Source: Vibrio tapetis subsp. quintayensis (GTDB lineage Bacteria; Pseudomonadota; Gammaproteobacteria; Enterobacterales; Vibrionaceae). From it: DNA of 64,000 bases. The position numbers were made by a program, and so were the translations under genes. Where the stretch lies: the NCBI RefSeq assembly GCF_030409945.1, contig NZ_JAUFQV010000026.1, positions 558,001-622,000 of the forward strand. The letters are read 5' to 3'. Below the pieces are notes generated by a model. It was given only the letters and a program-made list of their open reading frames with translations. It was not told the origin of the DNA and did no database searches. Shown one piece after another: positions 55,898-64,000 of this stretch. How positions within the stretch are numbered: position 1 is the first letter of the stretch; each line of letters opens with the position of its first letter.

Positions 55898-57340
55898 ATG
55901 TTAGGGAACGCATTTGGACAATTACAAAAAATAGGGCGCTCGTTAATGCTGCCTGTTGCCGTTCTGCCGGTGGCGGGTTTAATGCTAGGGATAGGTAATG
56001 CTGGATTTGCTTTTATTCCTGATGCGCTAAGTAAAATTATGTTGGCAGCCGGTGATGGTGTGTTTAGCAACATGCAATTGATGTTTGCTGTTGGTGTCGC
56101 GTTGGGGCTTTCCAAGGGGAACGATGGCGCGGCTGCATTGGCAGGTGTTGTTGGCCTTATTATCATGAACGCGGCGCTTGGCGTAGTAACTGGTTTAAGA
56201 GGCATGGAAACCGACGCTACCATCATGGGGGTTAATACACTTCAAACCGGTGTGTTTGGCGGGATTATCATGGGCGCAGTGGCTGCTGCCATGTATAACC
56301 GCTTCTACAATATACGCTTACCAGAATATTTAGGTTTCTTTGCTGGCAAACGTTTTGTGCCGATTATTACCGGTATTACCGCCATTGCAGTCGGTACGCT
56401 AATGGCATTTGCATGGCCCCCAGTAGGACAACTTTTAGATACCTTCTCTCATTGGGCAGCTTACCAAAACCCGGTATTAGCTTGGTCAATTTATGGTGCG
56501 GGTGAGCGCTCGTTACTGCCTGTTGGTTTGCATCACATTTGGAATGCGCCATTCTTCTTCGAAGTGGGGAGCTACATTGACCCTGAGACAGGCAAAGAAA
56601 TTACGGGTGAACTTTCACGCTTCTTCGCTGGCGATAAAACCGCGGGTTACTTGTCTGGCGGTTTCATGTACTCAATGTGGGCACTGCCAGCTGCAGCCTT
56701 AGCCATTTACCACTGTGCGGCACCAGAGCGTAAAAAAGTGGTTGGTGGTTTGATGATGACGGCAGCGCTAACCTCTTGGTTAACAGGCATCACAGAACCA
56801 ATCGAATTTACTTTCTTGTTTGTGGCGCCAATTTTGTACGTGATTCATGTGTTCTTAACCGGCATCGCTTTCGCCATTACCGCGTTCTTGGATATTAAAC
56901 ACAGTACCGACTTTGCGCACGGTGCGATTCAGTTCTTCTTGTACTACCCAATGTCGAGCAATGCGTGGATGTTCTTCATCATTGGTCCAATGTGGGCGGC
57001 TCTTTACTACGGTCTATTCCGTTTACTGATTACTAAATTGGACTTGAAAACACCGGGCCGTGAAACAGACCCAGTAAAAGTAGAACTGAGCGCAAAACTG
57101 GATGAAGTCGCGGTCGATATTGTGGCGGCACTGGGCACCAAAGCAAACATTAAGTCGGTAGATGCTTGCATCACTCGCTTACGTGTCACTGTGAAAGACA
57201 TCAACAATGTCGATGTAGCGAAATTGAAAGCGCTAGGCGCCCATGACGTGCTCGTGATCGGAGACAGCCTACAAGCCATTTTTGGCACGCAATCTGACAA
57301 CATTAAAACGGAAATCAATGGCGTTTTAGCGATGGGCTAA
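55898..57340 (+). CDS. ptsG: PTS glucose-type transporter, EIICB
   Basis: 480 aa (E. coli PtsG 477). The EIIC membrane domain (about 1-390) includes KIGRSLMLPVAVLPVAGLMLGIGN, LPEYLGFFAGKRFVPII, the GLHHIWNAPF substrate region and LTGITEPIEFTFLFVAPILY. The EIIB domain carries phospho-Cys424 in VDACITRLRV and ends GTQSDNIK. No EIIA domain, as in glucose-type enzymes. Imports and phosphorylates glucose or a close analogue. AGGAGGGG ribosome site. Divergent from the two-component operon and probably regulated by it. Confidence 0.9.
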   Translation: MLGNAFGQLQKIGRSLMLPVAVLPVAGLMLGIGNAGFAFIPDALSKIMLAAGDGVFSNMQLMFAVGVALGLSKGNDGAAALAGVVGLIIMNAALGVVTGLRGMETDATIMGVNTLQTGVFGGIIMGAVAAAMYNRFYNIRLPEYLGFFAGKRFVPIITGITAIAVGTLMAFAWPPVGQLLDTFSHWAAYQNPVLAWSIYGAGERSLLPVGLHHIWNAPFFFEVGSYIDPETGKEITGELSRFFAGDKTAGYLSGGFMYSMWALPAAALAIYHCAAPERKKVVGGLMMTAALTSWLTGITEPIEFTFLFVAPILYVIHVFLTGIAFAITAFLDIKHSTDFAHGAIQFFLYYPMSSNAWMFFIIGPMWAALYYGLFRLLITKLDLKTPGRETDPVKVELSAKLDEVAVDIVAALGTKANIKSVDACITRLRVTVKDINNVDVAKLKALGAHDVLVIGDSLQAIFGTQSDNIKTEINGVLAMG

Positions 57341-57382
57341 GCATCAAAAATCTTACCACCCCCCTTATGGGTAAGAGCTCCT

Positions 57383-57412
57383 AGCCAGATCATCTTGATC
57401 TGGCTTTTTTTG
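57383..57412 (+). terminator. terminator of ptsG
   Basis: AGCCAGATCA (57383-57392) / TGATCTGGCT (57396-57405) with a 3-base loop, followed by a T run (57406-57411). Strong intrinsic terminator, 42 bases after the stop. Confidence 0.93.
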
Positions 57413-57538
57413 TGCTAAGAGTGAGAGGCTCACAGCGATAATTGATTATTTTGACGATAGAAATCACACCTCGATATTCGTGCTTTGAATCTTATTGATA
57501 GTTTTGCGAGGATGGCAGCCCCAAAGTAGGACATTATT

Positions 57539-58174
57539 ATGATTTCAGTTTCTCTGGTCGACGACCATATTATGGTTCGTTCTGGTTTTGCTCAGCTCTT
57601 ATCCGTTGAGTCCGATATTAACGTCCATAGTGAATTTGATAATGCACGAGATGCATTCAGAGTGCTTTCGGTATCGAATGTAGACGTTGCCGTTATCGAC
57701 ATTTCTATGCCCGATGAAAGTGGCTTGGTACTGCTTGAGAAACTTCGTCGCAAAAATCCGAATTTTAGAGCCATTATATTAAGTATTTATGATTCGGCTT
57801 CATTCGTGAGTAAAGCGATAGAAGCGGGGGCATTTGGCTATTTATCAAAGCGCTGTGGCCCTGGCGAGCTTGTAACGGCGATAAGAAAGGTCGCATCCGG
57901 TAATCATTACTTGTGTGCGGACGCCTTGGTAAACTTAAGTAACGCATCAACCAAAACATCGGTGGTCGATGATCTCACCAAGCGTGAAAAACAAGTGTTT
58001 GATCACCTTATTCAAGGGCTCGATGTTAAAGAAATAGGCGCTGCTTTATGCATTAGCCATAAAACGATTCATGTTCATCGTTCAAATATTCTCAATAAAC
58101 TCAACCTTTCCAATAACGTTGACCTGATACGTTTTGCACTTCAACACCAGTTGCTCAGCGACGAACCGGTATGA
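57539..58174 (+). CDS. uhpA: UhpA-like response regulator (NarL/LuxR family)
   Basis: 211 aa (E. coli UhpA 196). Receiver with Asp54 in VAVIDISMPDESG; C-terminal LuxR-type HTH with LTKREKQVFDHLIQGLDVKEIGAALCISHKTIHVHRSNILNKL. It overlaps the uhpB-like gene by four bases, and a UhpC-like MFS protein follows, so the hexose-phosphate sensing triad is complete. It should activate the afu-type transporter downstream (inference). Confidence 0.88.
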   Translation: MISVSLVDDHIMVRSGFAQLLSVESDINVHSEFDNARDAFRVLSVSNVDVAVIDISMPDESGLVLLEKLRRKNPNFRAIILSIYDSASFVSKAIEAGAFGYLSKRCGPGELVTAIRKVASGNHYLCADALVNLSNASTKTSVVDDLTKREKQVFDHLIQGLDVKEIGAALCISHKTIHVHRSNILNKLNLSNNVDLIRFALQHQLLSDEPV

Positions 58175-59772
58175 ATGAGGCCCGCCTTTCCACATCGCCA
58201 ATTCAGAGCGCAATAGCGAGAGCATTTTCCGATGTGTTCGCCATGGTGTTGTTTGCGATCAGCTACTTTTGTTTATGGAATGTCAGTAACTACCTAGTTA
58301 ATGATGTGGCATTGGCTTGGTTATTTCTGCCAAGTGGCTTGAAGTTAGCCGTATACGCGCTCAGTCATCGTCGTCTTTGGTGGCGGTTTACTCTTGTTGA
58401 ACTGGCTGGGGTTACTGCAGTTGGTTATGGTTTAGGTGATTTTGCTCAAGGTGCGTTGCTTGCCATGTTTGCGCTATTTGTGCATGCCGCCGCAATACCT
58501 TTTCGCGCTGTCTGGCTAACGCTCGATGTGTATTGGAAAAAGCTGCTTGCTCTATGTTGCTTTGCCTTTGCTTACGCAGTGATCTGCGGCCTAACGCTTA
58601 TCATGATGGTTAAGCCAATGGGCTTATCCGTCGAGTATGCGATCGAAGGGGCCGTTACGGTGTTTACCGGTGGCATTTTACTTACGCCATTCTTCTATTT
58701 GTTGTACGACTACTTACATCGCCAGATCTGGCAACCGTTAAGCCCAACCTTGGTTCACCAAGAAGTGGCTTTGCGTTCGTCAGGGCTAATATGGTGTTTG
58801 GTTTTTTTCTCTGTTGGATTAACCGCAGAACTAACCTTGCTGGATGAAATGAAGCCGTTGGCTTTGATCCTCTTCTTATTGCCCAATATTTTCATGGCAT
58901 ACCAATACGGCTGGCAAGGCGGGGTATTGGCCAGTGTGATGAACAGTATTTTACTCGCAACGGCCAAGCAGGTAGCGGGCTCTTTTGATACTGATTTAGA
59001 GTTGCAGACCTTTGTCGCCACGCAAGCGATTATTGGCTTAGGCTTGGGGATTGCGATTAGTCGGCAACATTTACTGTCTCATCGTTTGCAGCAGGTAAAC
59101 TCAGATCTCGCTAAAGAACTTGATAATAAGCGCTTGTTAGCCAGGCAATTAGTGCAAGTTGAAGAAGATATTCGTAAGTCTGTCGCTCGCGAGTTGCATG
59201 ACGAAATCGGCCAGAACATCACGGCTATCCAAATTCAAGCCATGCTAGCCAAGCGGATTGCACCTAATGAGCAGTGCGAGACGATCGCCACGACAACCAA
59301 CGATCTTGCTATGAGGATCCATACCTCAACACGTCAATTATTAACGCAATTGCGACCACAAGCGCTCGATGAGATGGGGCTCGAGAACGCGATTAGGCAG
59401 TTAGTAGGGGAGATGAAGTTCAAAGAAAGGCATGTTGATTTTCAACTCAATTTTGGCGTCAATCCAGACCGCCTAGACGACATAACCGCAGTAACCTTAT
59501 ACCGTGTCGTTCAAGAGCTACTGAATAACGTTTGTAAGCACTCTCAGGCCACCCTGGTACATTTAACCTTAATTCCAGGTGAGCGCTTTAATTTAGAAAT
59601 CCGAGACAATGGGATCGGCATTCCTTCTAACTGGCGTTCACTAGGACAAGGCTTAACCGGTATTGAAGAACGAATCAGTGCGCTTGGCGGTCAACTGGCA
59701 ATCGGTTCTCATGACGGCACTGGCAGTAAGATAAATGTTAACTTGCCCACAAAACACATCACCTCTTCATAA
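58171..59772 (+). CDS. uhpB: UhpB-like membrane sensor kinase
   Basis: 533 aa (E. coli UhpB 500). An N-terminal MASE1-type membrane region of about eight helices (about 20-300) is followed by a HisKA_3 domain with His343 in VARELHDEIGQNITA. The ATPase domain shows VVQELLNNVCKHS, EIRDNGIGI and GLTGIEERISALGG. Transfers phosphate to UhpA under control of UhpC. Translationally coupled to uhpA (ATGA overlap). Confidence 0.88.
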   Translation: MNEARLSTSPIQSAIARAFSDVFAMVLFAISYFCLWNVSNYLVNDVALAWLFLPSGLKLAVYALSHRRLWWRFTLVELAGVTAVGYGLGDFAQGALLAMFALFVHAAAIPFRAVWLTLDVYWKKLLALCCFAFAYAVICGLTLIMMVKPMGLSVEYAIEGAVTVFTGGILLTPFFYLLYDYLHRQIWQPLSPTLVHQEVALRSSGLIWCLVFFSVGLTAELTLLDEMKPLALILFLLPNIFMAYQYGWQGGVLASVMNSILLATAKQVAGSFDTDLELQTFVATQAIIGLGLGIAISRQHLLSHRLQQVNSDLAKELDNKRLLARQLVQVEEDIRKSVARELHDEIGQNITAIQIQAMLAKRIAPNEQCETIATTTNDLAMRIHTSTRQLLTQLRPQALDEMGLENAIRQLVGEMKFKERHVDFQLNFGVNPDRLDDITAVTLYRVVQELLNNVCKHSQATLVHLTLIPGERFNLEIRDNGIGIPSNWRSLGQGLTGIEERISALGGQLAIGSHDGTGSKINVNLPTKHITSS

Positions 59773-59773
59773 A

Positions 59774-59792
59774 ACTAGGAAATTTTCCTAGT
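59774..59792. promoter_or_regulatory. perfect 19-base palindrome between uhpB and uhpC
   Basis: ACTAGGAAA-T-TTTCCTAGT begins two bases after the uhpB stop and ends 70 bases before the uhpC ATG. It may be an operator for a uhpC-afu promoter, or a short hairpin in the transcript. No T run follows, so termination is less likely. Confidence 0.45.
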
Positions 59793-59862
59793 GATATATA
59801 AAACTGTCCCATTCATTGTATGAATTCATTCGATAACATCAATCTCGCAATAAGGAGAAAGG

Positions 59863-61167
59863 ATGACTTTTGTATCTGCACCTGACCCGCGTCAGATAGA
59901 TGAAAGTTACCGATATTGGCGAATCCACTTAATGGCAGCGATGTATCTTGGCTACGGGGTTTTCTACTTCACCCGCAAGAGCCTCAATTTCGCAATGCCA
60001 GAAATGTTAAGCGAACTCAATATGACCACCTCGGATTTCGGTGTGTTAGGAACGCTTTTTTACGTGATATACGGTGCTTCAAAATTTCTGTCTGGCATGG
60101 TCAGCGACCAAACGAAACCCAGTTATTTTATGGGCTTGGGCTTAATTGCCACGGGCATGATTAATATCGCCTTCGGGTTGAGTTCGTCCTTGGTAATGTT
60201 TGCGGGTTTATGGGCACTGAACGCCTTTTTCCAAGGTTGGGGCTGGCCGCCGTGTGCAAAGCTTCTGACCAGTTGGTATTCACGTACCGAGCGTGGTTTC
60301 TGGTGGTCAATATGGAATACCTGCCACAACTTAAGTGGCGCGTTGATACCCATATCTATCGGCTTTGCAGCGATAACTTGGGGCTGGCGATTTGGTTTTA
60401 TTCTGCCAGGCACCTTGGCAATTATTGTCGGCGTTATCCTTTGTTTTCGCCTGAAAGACAAACCGGTATCCATGGGCTTACCCACGGTTGGTGAGTGGCG
60501 TAATGATGAATTGGAAAAACAGCACGAAGCAGAAGGGCGAGGATTACCGTTTCGCCAGATATTGAGAACGTATGTATTGGGAAATAAGTACATTTGGTTG
60601 CTCTGTAGCTCTTATTTGCTCGTGTATGTGGTGCGCATTGCCATTAATGACTGGGGCAACTTATACCTGATTCAAAAACATGGCTATCAGTTGCTTAGTG
60701 CGAATACCGCAGTGTCGATGTTTGAAGTGGGTGGCTTCTTAGGTTCTTTGTTTGGTGGCTGGGGTTCAGACCGATTCTTCCATGGTAACCGTGCGCCAAT
60801 GAATTTGATTTTTGCATTAGGGATTTTTGTTTCTGTAGCCGGATTGTGGCTAACCCCATTAGACAACGTTGTTGTGCTATCTGGCTGTTTTTTTGCCATC
60901 GGGTTTTTCATCTTCGGGCCACAAATGATGATAGGAATGGCCGCTGCTGAGTGTTCACACAAAGACGCAGCGGGCACCGCGACAGGGTTTGTCGGGCTGT
61001 TTGCCTACTTAGGCGCGGCACTTGCCGGTTACCCAATCGCACTGATTATAGAAAACTACAGCTGGGAAGGATTCTTCGCCGTGATTACGCTCTGTGCAGC
61101 GATGATCGGACTGTTGATATTACCTTTCGTTAAAGCTCAGCAGCGAACGAGGGTCGCAGTGTCGTAA
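59863..61167 (+). CDS. uhpC: UhpC-like MFS hexose-phosphate sensor/transporter
   Basis: 434 aa (E. coli UhpC 439) with twelve hydrophobic helices, organophosphate:phosphate antiporter family. Motifs: YLGYGVFYFTRKSLNFAMPEM, NAFFQGWGWPPCAKLL and SIWNTCHNLSGALIP. By position after uhpAB it is the receptor that detects external glucose-6-phosphate. A UhpT-like transport role cannot be excluded. AAGGAGAAAGG ribosome site. Confidence 0.86.
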   Translation: MTFVSAPDPRQIDESYRYWRIHLMAAMYLGYGVFYFTRKSLNFAMPEMLSELNMTTSDFGVLGTLFYVIYGASKFLSGMVSDQTKPSYFMGLGLIATGMINIAFGLSSSLVMFAGLWALNAFFQGWGWPPCAKLLTSWYSRTERGFWWSIWNTCHNLSGALIPISIGFAAITWGWRFGFILPGTLAIIVGVILCFRLKDKPVSMGLPTVGEWRNDELEKQHEAEGRGLPFRQILRTYVLGNKYIWLLCSSYLLVYVVRIAINDWGNLYLIQKHGYQLLSANTAVSMFEVGGFLGSLFGGWGSDRFFHGNRAPMNLIFALGIFVSVAGLWLTPLDNVVVLSGCFFAIGFFIFGPQMMIGMAAAECSHKDAAGTATGFVGLFAYLGAALAGYPIALIIENYSWEGFFAVITLCAAMIGLLILPFVKAQQRTRVAVS

Positions 61168-61243
61168 CTTCGGTTACTTTCCTCGCGTTGCCGCTTTGAA
61201 ACAGCAACGCCCTTGTAACAAGGAAATAATAAGAGGAAATAAC

Positions 61244-62278
61244 ATGAAAGTTAGAACAAAACGTACCCTACTCGCCGCTTGTCTTTTTGGTTCAATGGCG
61301 ATTGCGCCACAAGCAATGGCTGATGGCCGCTTAGTGGTTTATTGCAGCGCAACGAATGCAATGTGTGAAGCCGAAACCAAAGCGTTTTCTGACAAATACG
61401 ATGTGAAGACGTCGTTTGTCCGTAACGGTTCTGGTAGTACGCTAGCTAAAATTGAAGCGGAGAAAAAGAACCCAAGAGCCGATGTTTGGTATGGTGGTAC
61501 GCTTGATCCTCAGTCTCAAGCGGGTGAAATGAACCTGCTGCACCCTTATGTATCTCCAGAGCTAGACAATATCATGGAAGGGTTTAAAGACCCGGCAAAA
61601 CGCAAAGGCAATTATTCTTCTGCGGTTTACATGGGCATTCTTGGTTTTGGCGTGAACAAGGAACGCCTTGCTGAAAAAGGGTTAGCGATCCCTCGCTGCT
61701 GGAATGATTTAACCAAGCCTGAATACAAAGACGAAATCCAAATCGCCGATCCTCAAAGTTCAGGTACGGCATACACTGCGCTAGCGACGTTCATTCAGTT
61801 ATGGGATGAAGATAAAGCATTCAAATACTTCAAGCATCTAGACAAAAACATTTCTCAGTACACCAAATCCGGTGTGACTCCGTCTCGAAATGCGGCGCGT
61901 GGTGAAATCGCAATTGGTATTGGTTTCTTACACGATTACTCGTTAGAACAATCTAAAGGTGCTCCGCTAGAGCTTATATCTCCGTGTGAAGGTACGGGTT
62001 ATGAGATTGGTGGTGTGAGTGTAATTAAAGGCGCTCGTAACTTAGATAACGCGAAGAAGTTCCTTGATTTTGTACTCTCCAAACAGGGCCAAGAAACGGC
62101 ATGGAAAAAAGGTCAGTCATTCCAGATCTTAACCAATGTTAATGCTGAACAATCCCCTAACGCACTTGACCCTAAACAAATCAACTTGATCAGCTACGAC
62201 ATGGACAAATACGGTTCATCTGCTGAGCGTAAACGCTTGATCAACAAGTGGGTTAACGTTGTGAAAATGGGCGAGTAG
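61244..62278 (+). CDS. afuA: periplasmic binding protein of Afu/Fbp type, likely sugar-phosphate specific
   Basis: 344 aa from the ATG at 61244 (AGAGGA upstream); the frame is open 16 codons earlier. Signal peptide to QAMADG. Fbp-like: LVVYCSATNAMCEAETKAF, NGSGSTLAKIEAEKKNPRADVWYGGTLD. Homologues are usually labelled iron(III)-binding, but Actinobacillus AfuA was shown to bind hexose phosphates. Here the place where FbpA proteins carry paired iron-binding Tyr reads IGFLHDYS by eye. Its position after uhpABC also favours a sugar phosphate. Confidence 0.82.
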   Translation: MKVRTKRTLLAACLFGSMAIAPQAMADGRLVVYCSATNAMCEAETKAFSDKYDVKTSFVRNGSGSTLAKIEAEKKNPRADVWYGGTLDPQSQAGEMNLLHPYVSPELDNIMEGFKDPAKRKGNYSSAVYMGILGFGVNKERLAEKGLAIPRCWNDLTKPEYKDEIQIADPQSSGTAYTALATFIQLWDEDKAFKYFKHLDKNISQYTKSGVTPSRNAARGEIAIGIGFLHDYSLEQSKGAPLELISPCEGTGYEIGGVSVIKGARNLDNAKKFLDFVLSKQGQETAWKKGQSFQILTNVNAEQSPNALDPKQINLISYDMDKYGSSAERKRLINKWVNVVKMGE

Positions 62279-62286
62279 CATTCAAT

Positions 62287-62330
62287 TGGGCGCACTTGAT
62301 TACGGAACACTCTATTTCAAGTTACGCCCA
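62287..62330 (+). other. intercistronic hairpin between afuA and afuB
   Basis: TGGGCG-c-ACTTGA (62287-62299) pairs with TCAAGT-ta-CGCCCA (62317-62330), then TTTCTTA. It lies nine bases after the afuA stop, in the 125-base gap. Such imperfect hairpins often raise binding-protein mRNA relative to the permease mRNA. Confidence 0.5.
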
Positions 62331-62403
62331 TTTCTTACTTGACCTTTCTACCTAGGTTGGCGGTAAGCGCCGCTGACCTATCTCATCTTTTAGGTGTTAA
62401 AAA

Positions 62404-64000
62404 ATGAACGAAATAGCCGCACACGTCACGTCCAGTGCAGCCAAAAGAGACCCTGTTTTTTATTGGGTGCTCGGTTTGCTCGCTGCTTTTGTTTTACTGC
62501 CTTCTTTTGCCTTGGATTGGGGCGTGTTCGAATCTACCCCTGAAGAGTTCCGAGCCGCAATGGGTTGGAGCAGTACCAACATTTCATGGGCTTGGTTTCT
62601 ATTACCGCTTGCCTTACTTATTCGCCCGTTAACCGCACAAGACAAATACGCGAAAAAACGCCACTATTTTGATATTGGTTATGCTTCGTTCTGCATGGTT
62701 TTTGTGGTGTTGTCGTCTTGGATAACCCAGCAAGGCATGGGGTATTCGACCATCGCGCTATTTGTCGGATTAAGTGCCGTAATGACATTGGCCTTTTCTA
62801 GGCTTGAGTACCTTGGTGGCGACAAATTTGTAATTGGCTCCTTAATCGCCATTATTCTATTGATTTCAACCTTCATCATATTCCCGAGTATCGCGATATT
62901 TGTGCCTATGTTTGAAGATGATATGGGCAATTTTGCCGCTTGGCAGTTTTTGGATATTCTGGGCCGAGCGCAGATCATTCAAATCATCCTAAATTCAGTG
63001 ATGCTCGGCACTTCTGTGGGGCTTGGTGCCACTTTCTTTGGTTTGATTTTCGCTATCTATACCACTCGAATTGCTAAGCGCAGTGCCTTTATTGCGCGTA
63101 TATTTTCAATTCTACCCATCGTAACGCCTCCCTTTGTTGTTGGCTTGGGTGTGACTTTAATGTTGGGTCGTTCAGGTTACATTACTGAGTTCATGGCCGA
63201 ATGGTTTGGGCTGGAGCAAACCAACTGGTTATACGGATTTACCGGTATTTGGATGGCGCAAGTGTTGGCGTTTGCTCCTATGTCATTCATGATCCTAGAT
63301 GGCGCGATGAAGTCGCTGCACCCTTCTTTAGAAGAGGCGTCTTATACGCTCCGTGCTAACCGCTACCAAACCTTCTTTAAGATCGTTATGCCATTGCTTA
63401 AACCTGCGCTGGCCAACAGTTTCCTTATTATCTTTGTTCAATCGTTAGCGGACTTTAGTAACCCGTTGGTATTGGGCGGTAGCTTTGACGTACTAGCAAC
63501 GCAAATATACTTCTACATTGCGGGTGCTCAGTTAGATTACGCTTCTGCCAGTACATTAGGCGCGGTACTTCTGTTGTTCTCTTTGACGATCTTTGTTGTG
63601 CAGTACCTCTGGATTGGTAAGCGCTCATACGTAACGATTTCGGGTAAATCCTACCGTGGCGACGTGCAACCATTGCCGACGGCGATAAAACATGGGGTTT
63701 CGGGGCTTCTGTATTTCTGGATGGCATTCAACGTATTGCTTTACGGCAGTATTTTCTACGGCAGTTTCACTGTTAACTGGGGCGTGGATTACAGCCTGAC
63801 GTTTGCAAACTACATTAACTTATTTGGCATGGGAATGGGCGAGGGTGCTTGGCCTTCATTGATTACCACCATGACTTATGCCGGTATCGCGGCACCGATC
63901 ACCGCTTTCTTCGGATTACTGATTGCCTACATTGTGGTTCGTCAGCAATTCCACGGCAAGAAAGTCATCGAATTTGCGACCATGCTTTGTTTTGCGGTGC
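62404..64000 (+). CDS. afuB: Afu-type ABC permease, cut by the window end
   Basis: An open frame from ATG at 62404 (TGTTAAAAA leader) runs to the window edge, 532 codons so far with no stop. It is long and polytopic, as in two-module Fbp/Afu permeases. The first permease module has the EAA loop EEASYTLRANRYQTFFKIVMP, then LADFSNPLVLGGSFDVLATQIYF; a second module begins near SLTFANYINLFGMG. Inner-membrane channel for the afuA ligand. The C-terminus and the ATPase gene must lie beyond the window. Confidence 0.85.
   Translation, partial: MNEIAAHVTSSAAKRDPVFYWVLGLLAAFVLLPSFALDWGVFESTPEEFRAAMGWSSTNISWAWFLLPLALLIRPLTAQDKYAKKRHYFDIGYASFCMVFVVLSSWITQQGMGYSTIALFVGLSAVMTLAFSRLEYLGGDKFVIGSLIAIILLISTFIIFPSIAIFVPMFEDDMGNFAAWQFLDILGRAQIIQIILNSVMLGTSVGLGATFFGLIFAIYTTRIAKRSAFIARIFSILPIVTPPFVVGLGVTLMLGRSGYITEFMAEWFGLEQTNWLYGFTGIWMAQVLAFAPMSFMILDGAMKSLHPSLEEASYTLRANRYQTFFKIVMPLLKPALANSFLIIFVQSLADFSNPLVLGGSFDVLATQIYFYIAGAQLDYASASTLGAVLLLFSLTIFVVQYLWIGKRSYVTISGKSYRGDVQPLPTAIKHGVSGLLYFWMAFNVLLYGSIFYGSFTVNWGVDYSLTFANYINLFGMGMGEGAWPSLITTMTYAGIAAPITAFFGLLIAYIVVRQQFHGKKVIEFATMLCFAV

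Noticed and set aside
60123..60593. 156-codon minus-strand frame
   Set aside because: Antisense to the uhpC-like gene, which has clear MFS motifs through this stretch.

Overview
The window reads as chromosomal DNA of a marine Vibrio or a very close relative. The gene content is gamma-proteobacterial: a MalS-type periplasmic alpha-amylase, FecBCDE-like iron uptake, a CCGSCS-motif small protein, an HD-GYP protein with DUF3391, and a uhpABC block followed by an Afu/Fbp-type ABC transporter. I recall that last block in the same order on chromosome II of V. cholerae; this was not looked up. There are no rRNA, tRNA, CRISPR, prophage or insertion-sequence features. The species cannot be fixed from the sequence alone.

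Layout. 1-7.5 kb: single genes (Lrp regulator divergent from an EamA exporter, maltose acetyltransferase, LysR regulator, GNAT, LysE exporter) and a very large exported phosphodiesterase. 7.6-13.8 kb: an accessory-looking block, all on the minus strand, of exported proteins. It holds a pilin-like subunit, a 311-aa surface-type protein, a small Ig-like protein, an OmpA-domain protein, a ClpP-like lipoprotein, a secreted trypsin-like protease with a coupled partner, and a short pilin-like paralogue. 14-17.7 kb: a Fur-box-preceded fecBCDE-like operon. 17.8-20.2 kb: the CCGSCS protein and a GFA-GNAT-GNAT-GFA run. 20.3-29.3 kb: an NSS sodium symporter, an Opp/Nik-type ABC importer behind Zur-like and Fur-like boxes, a small conserved protein and an MsbA-type exporter. 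29.4-39.3 kb: an M3 peptidase, an HD-GYP phosphodiesterase, MalS, a DUF2057 protein with a GCT-repeat tract, a porin, an aldo/keto reductase and a MipA/OmpV protein.

39.6-46.3 kb is a tightly packed seven-gene operon. It encodes an exported helical protein, a LolD-like ATPase, an FtsX-like permease, a LolA-like periplasmic carrier, a beta-barrel-like outer-membrane protein and a LytS/LytTR pair. Together they look like a trans-envelope lipid or lipoprotein transport system with its own regulator. An RND efflux pair follows (46.5-50.8 kb), then three small soluble proteins.

52.2-57.3 kb: a response regulator, a sensor kinase and an orphan periplasmic sugar-binding protein lie divergent to ptsG. 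The shared promoter region carries four TTACAAA/TTTGTAA half-sites, which suggests sugar-sensed control of a PTS transporter. 57.5-64 kb: uhpA, uhpB and uhpC lead into afuA and a truncated afuB, a predicted hexose-phosphate sensing and uptake system.

Most promising as under-described systems: the 7.6-13.8 kb exported/surface cluster, the 39.7-46.3 kb transport and LytSR operon, the kinase/binding-protein/ptsG module, and the doubly metal-boxed Opp-type importer.
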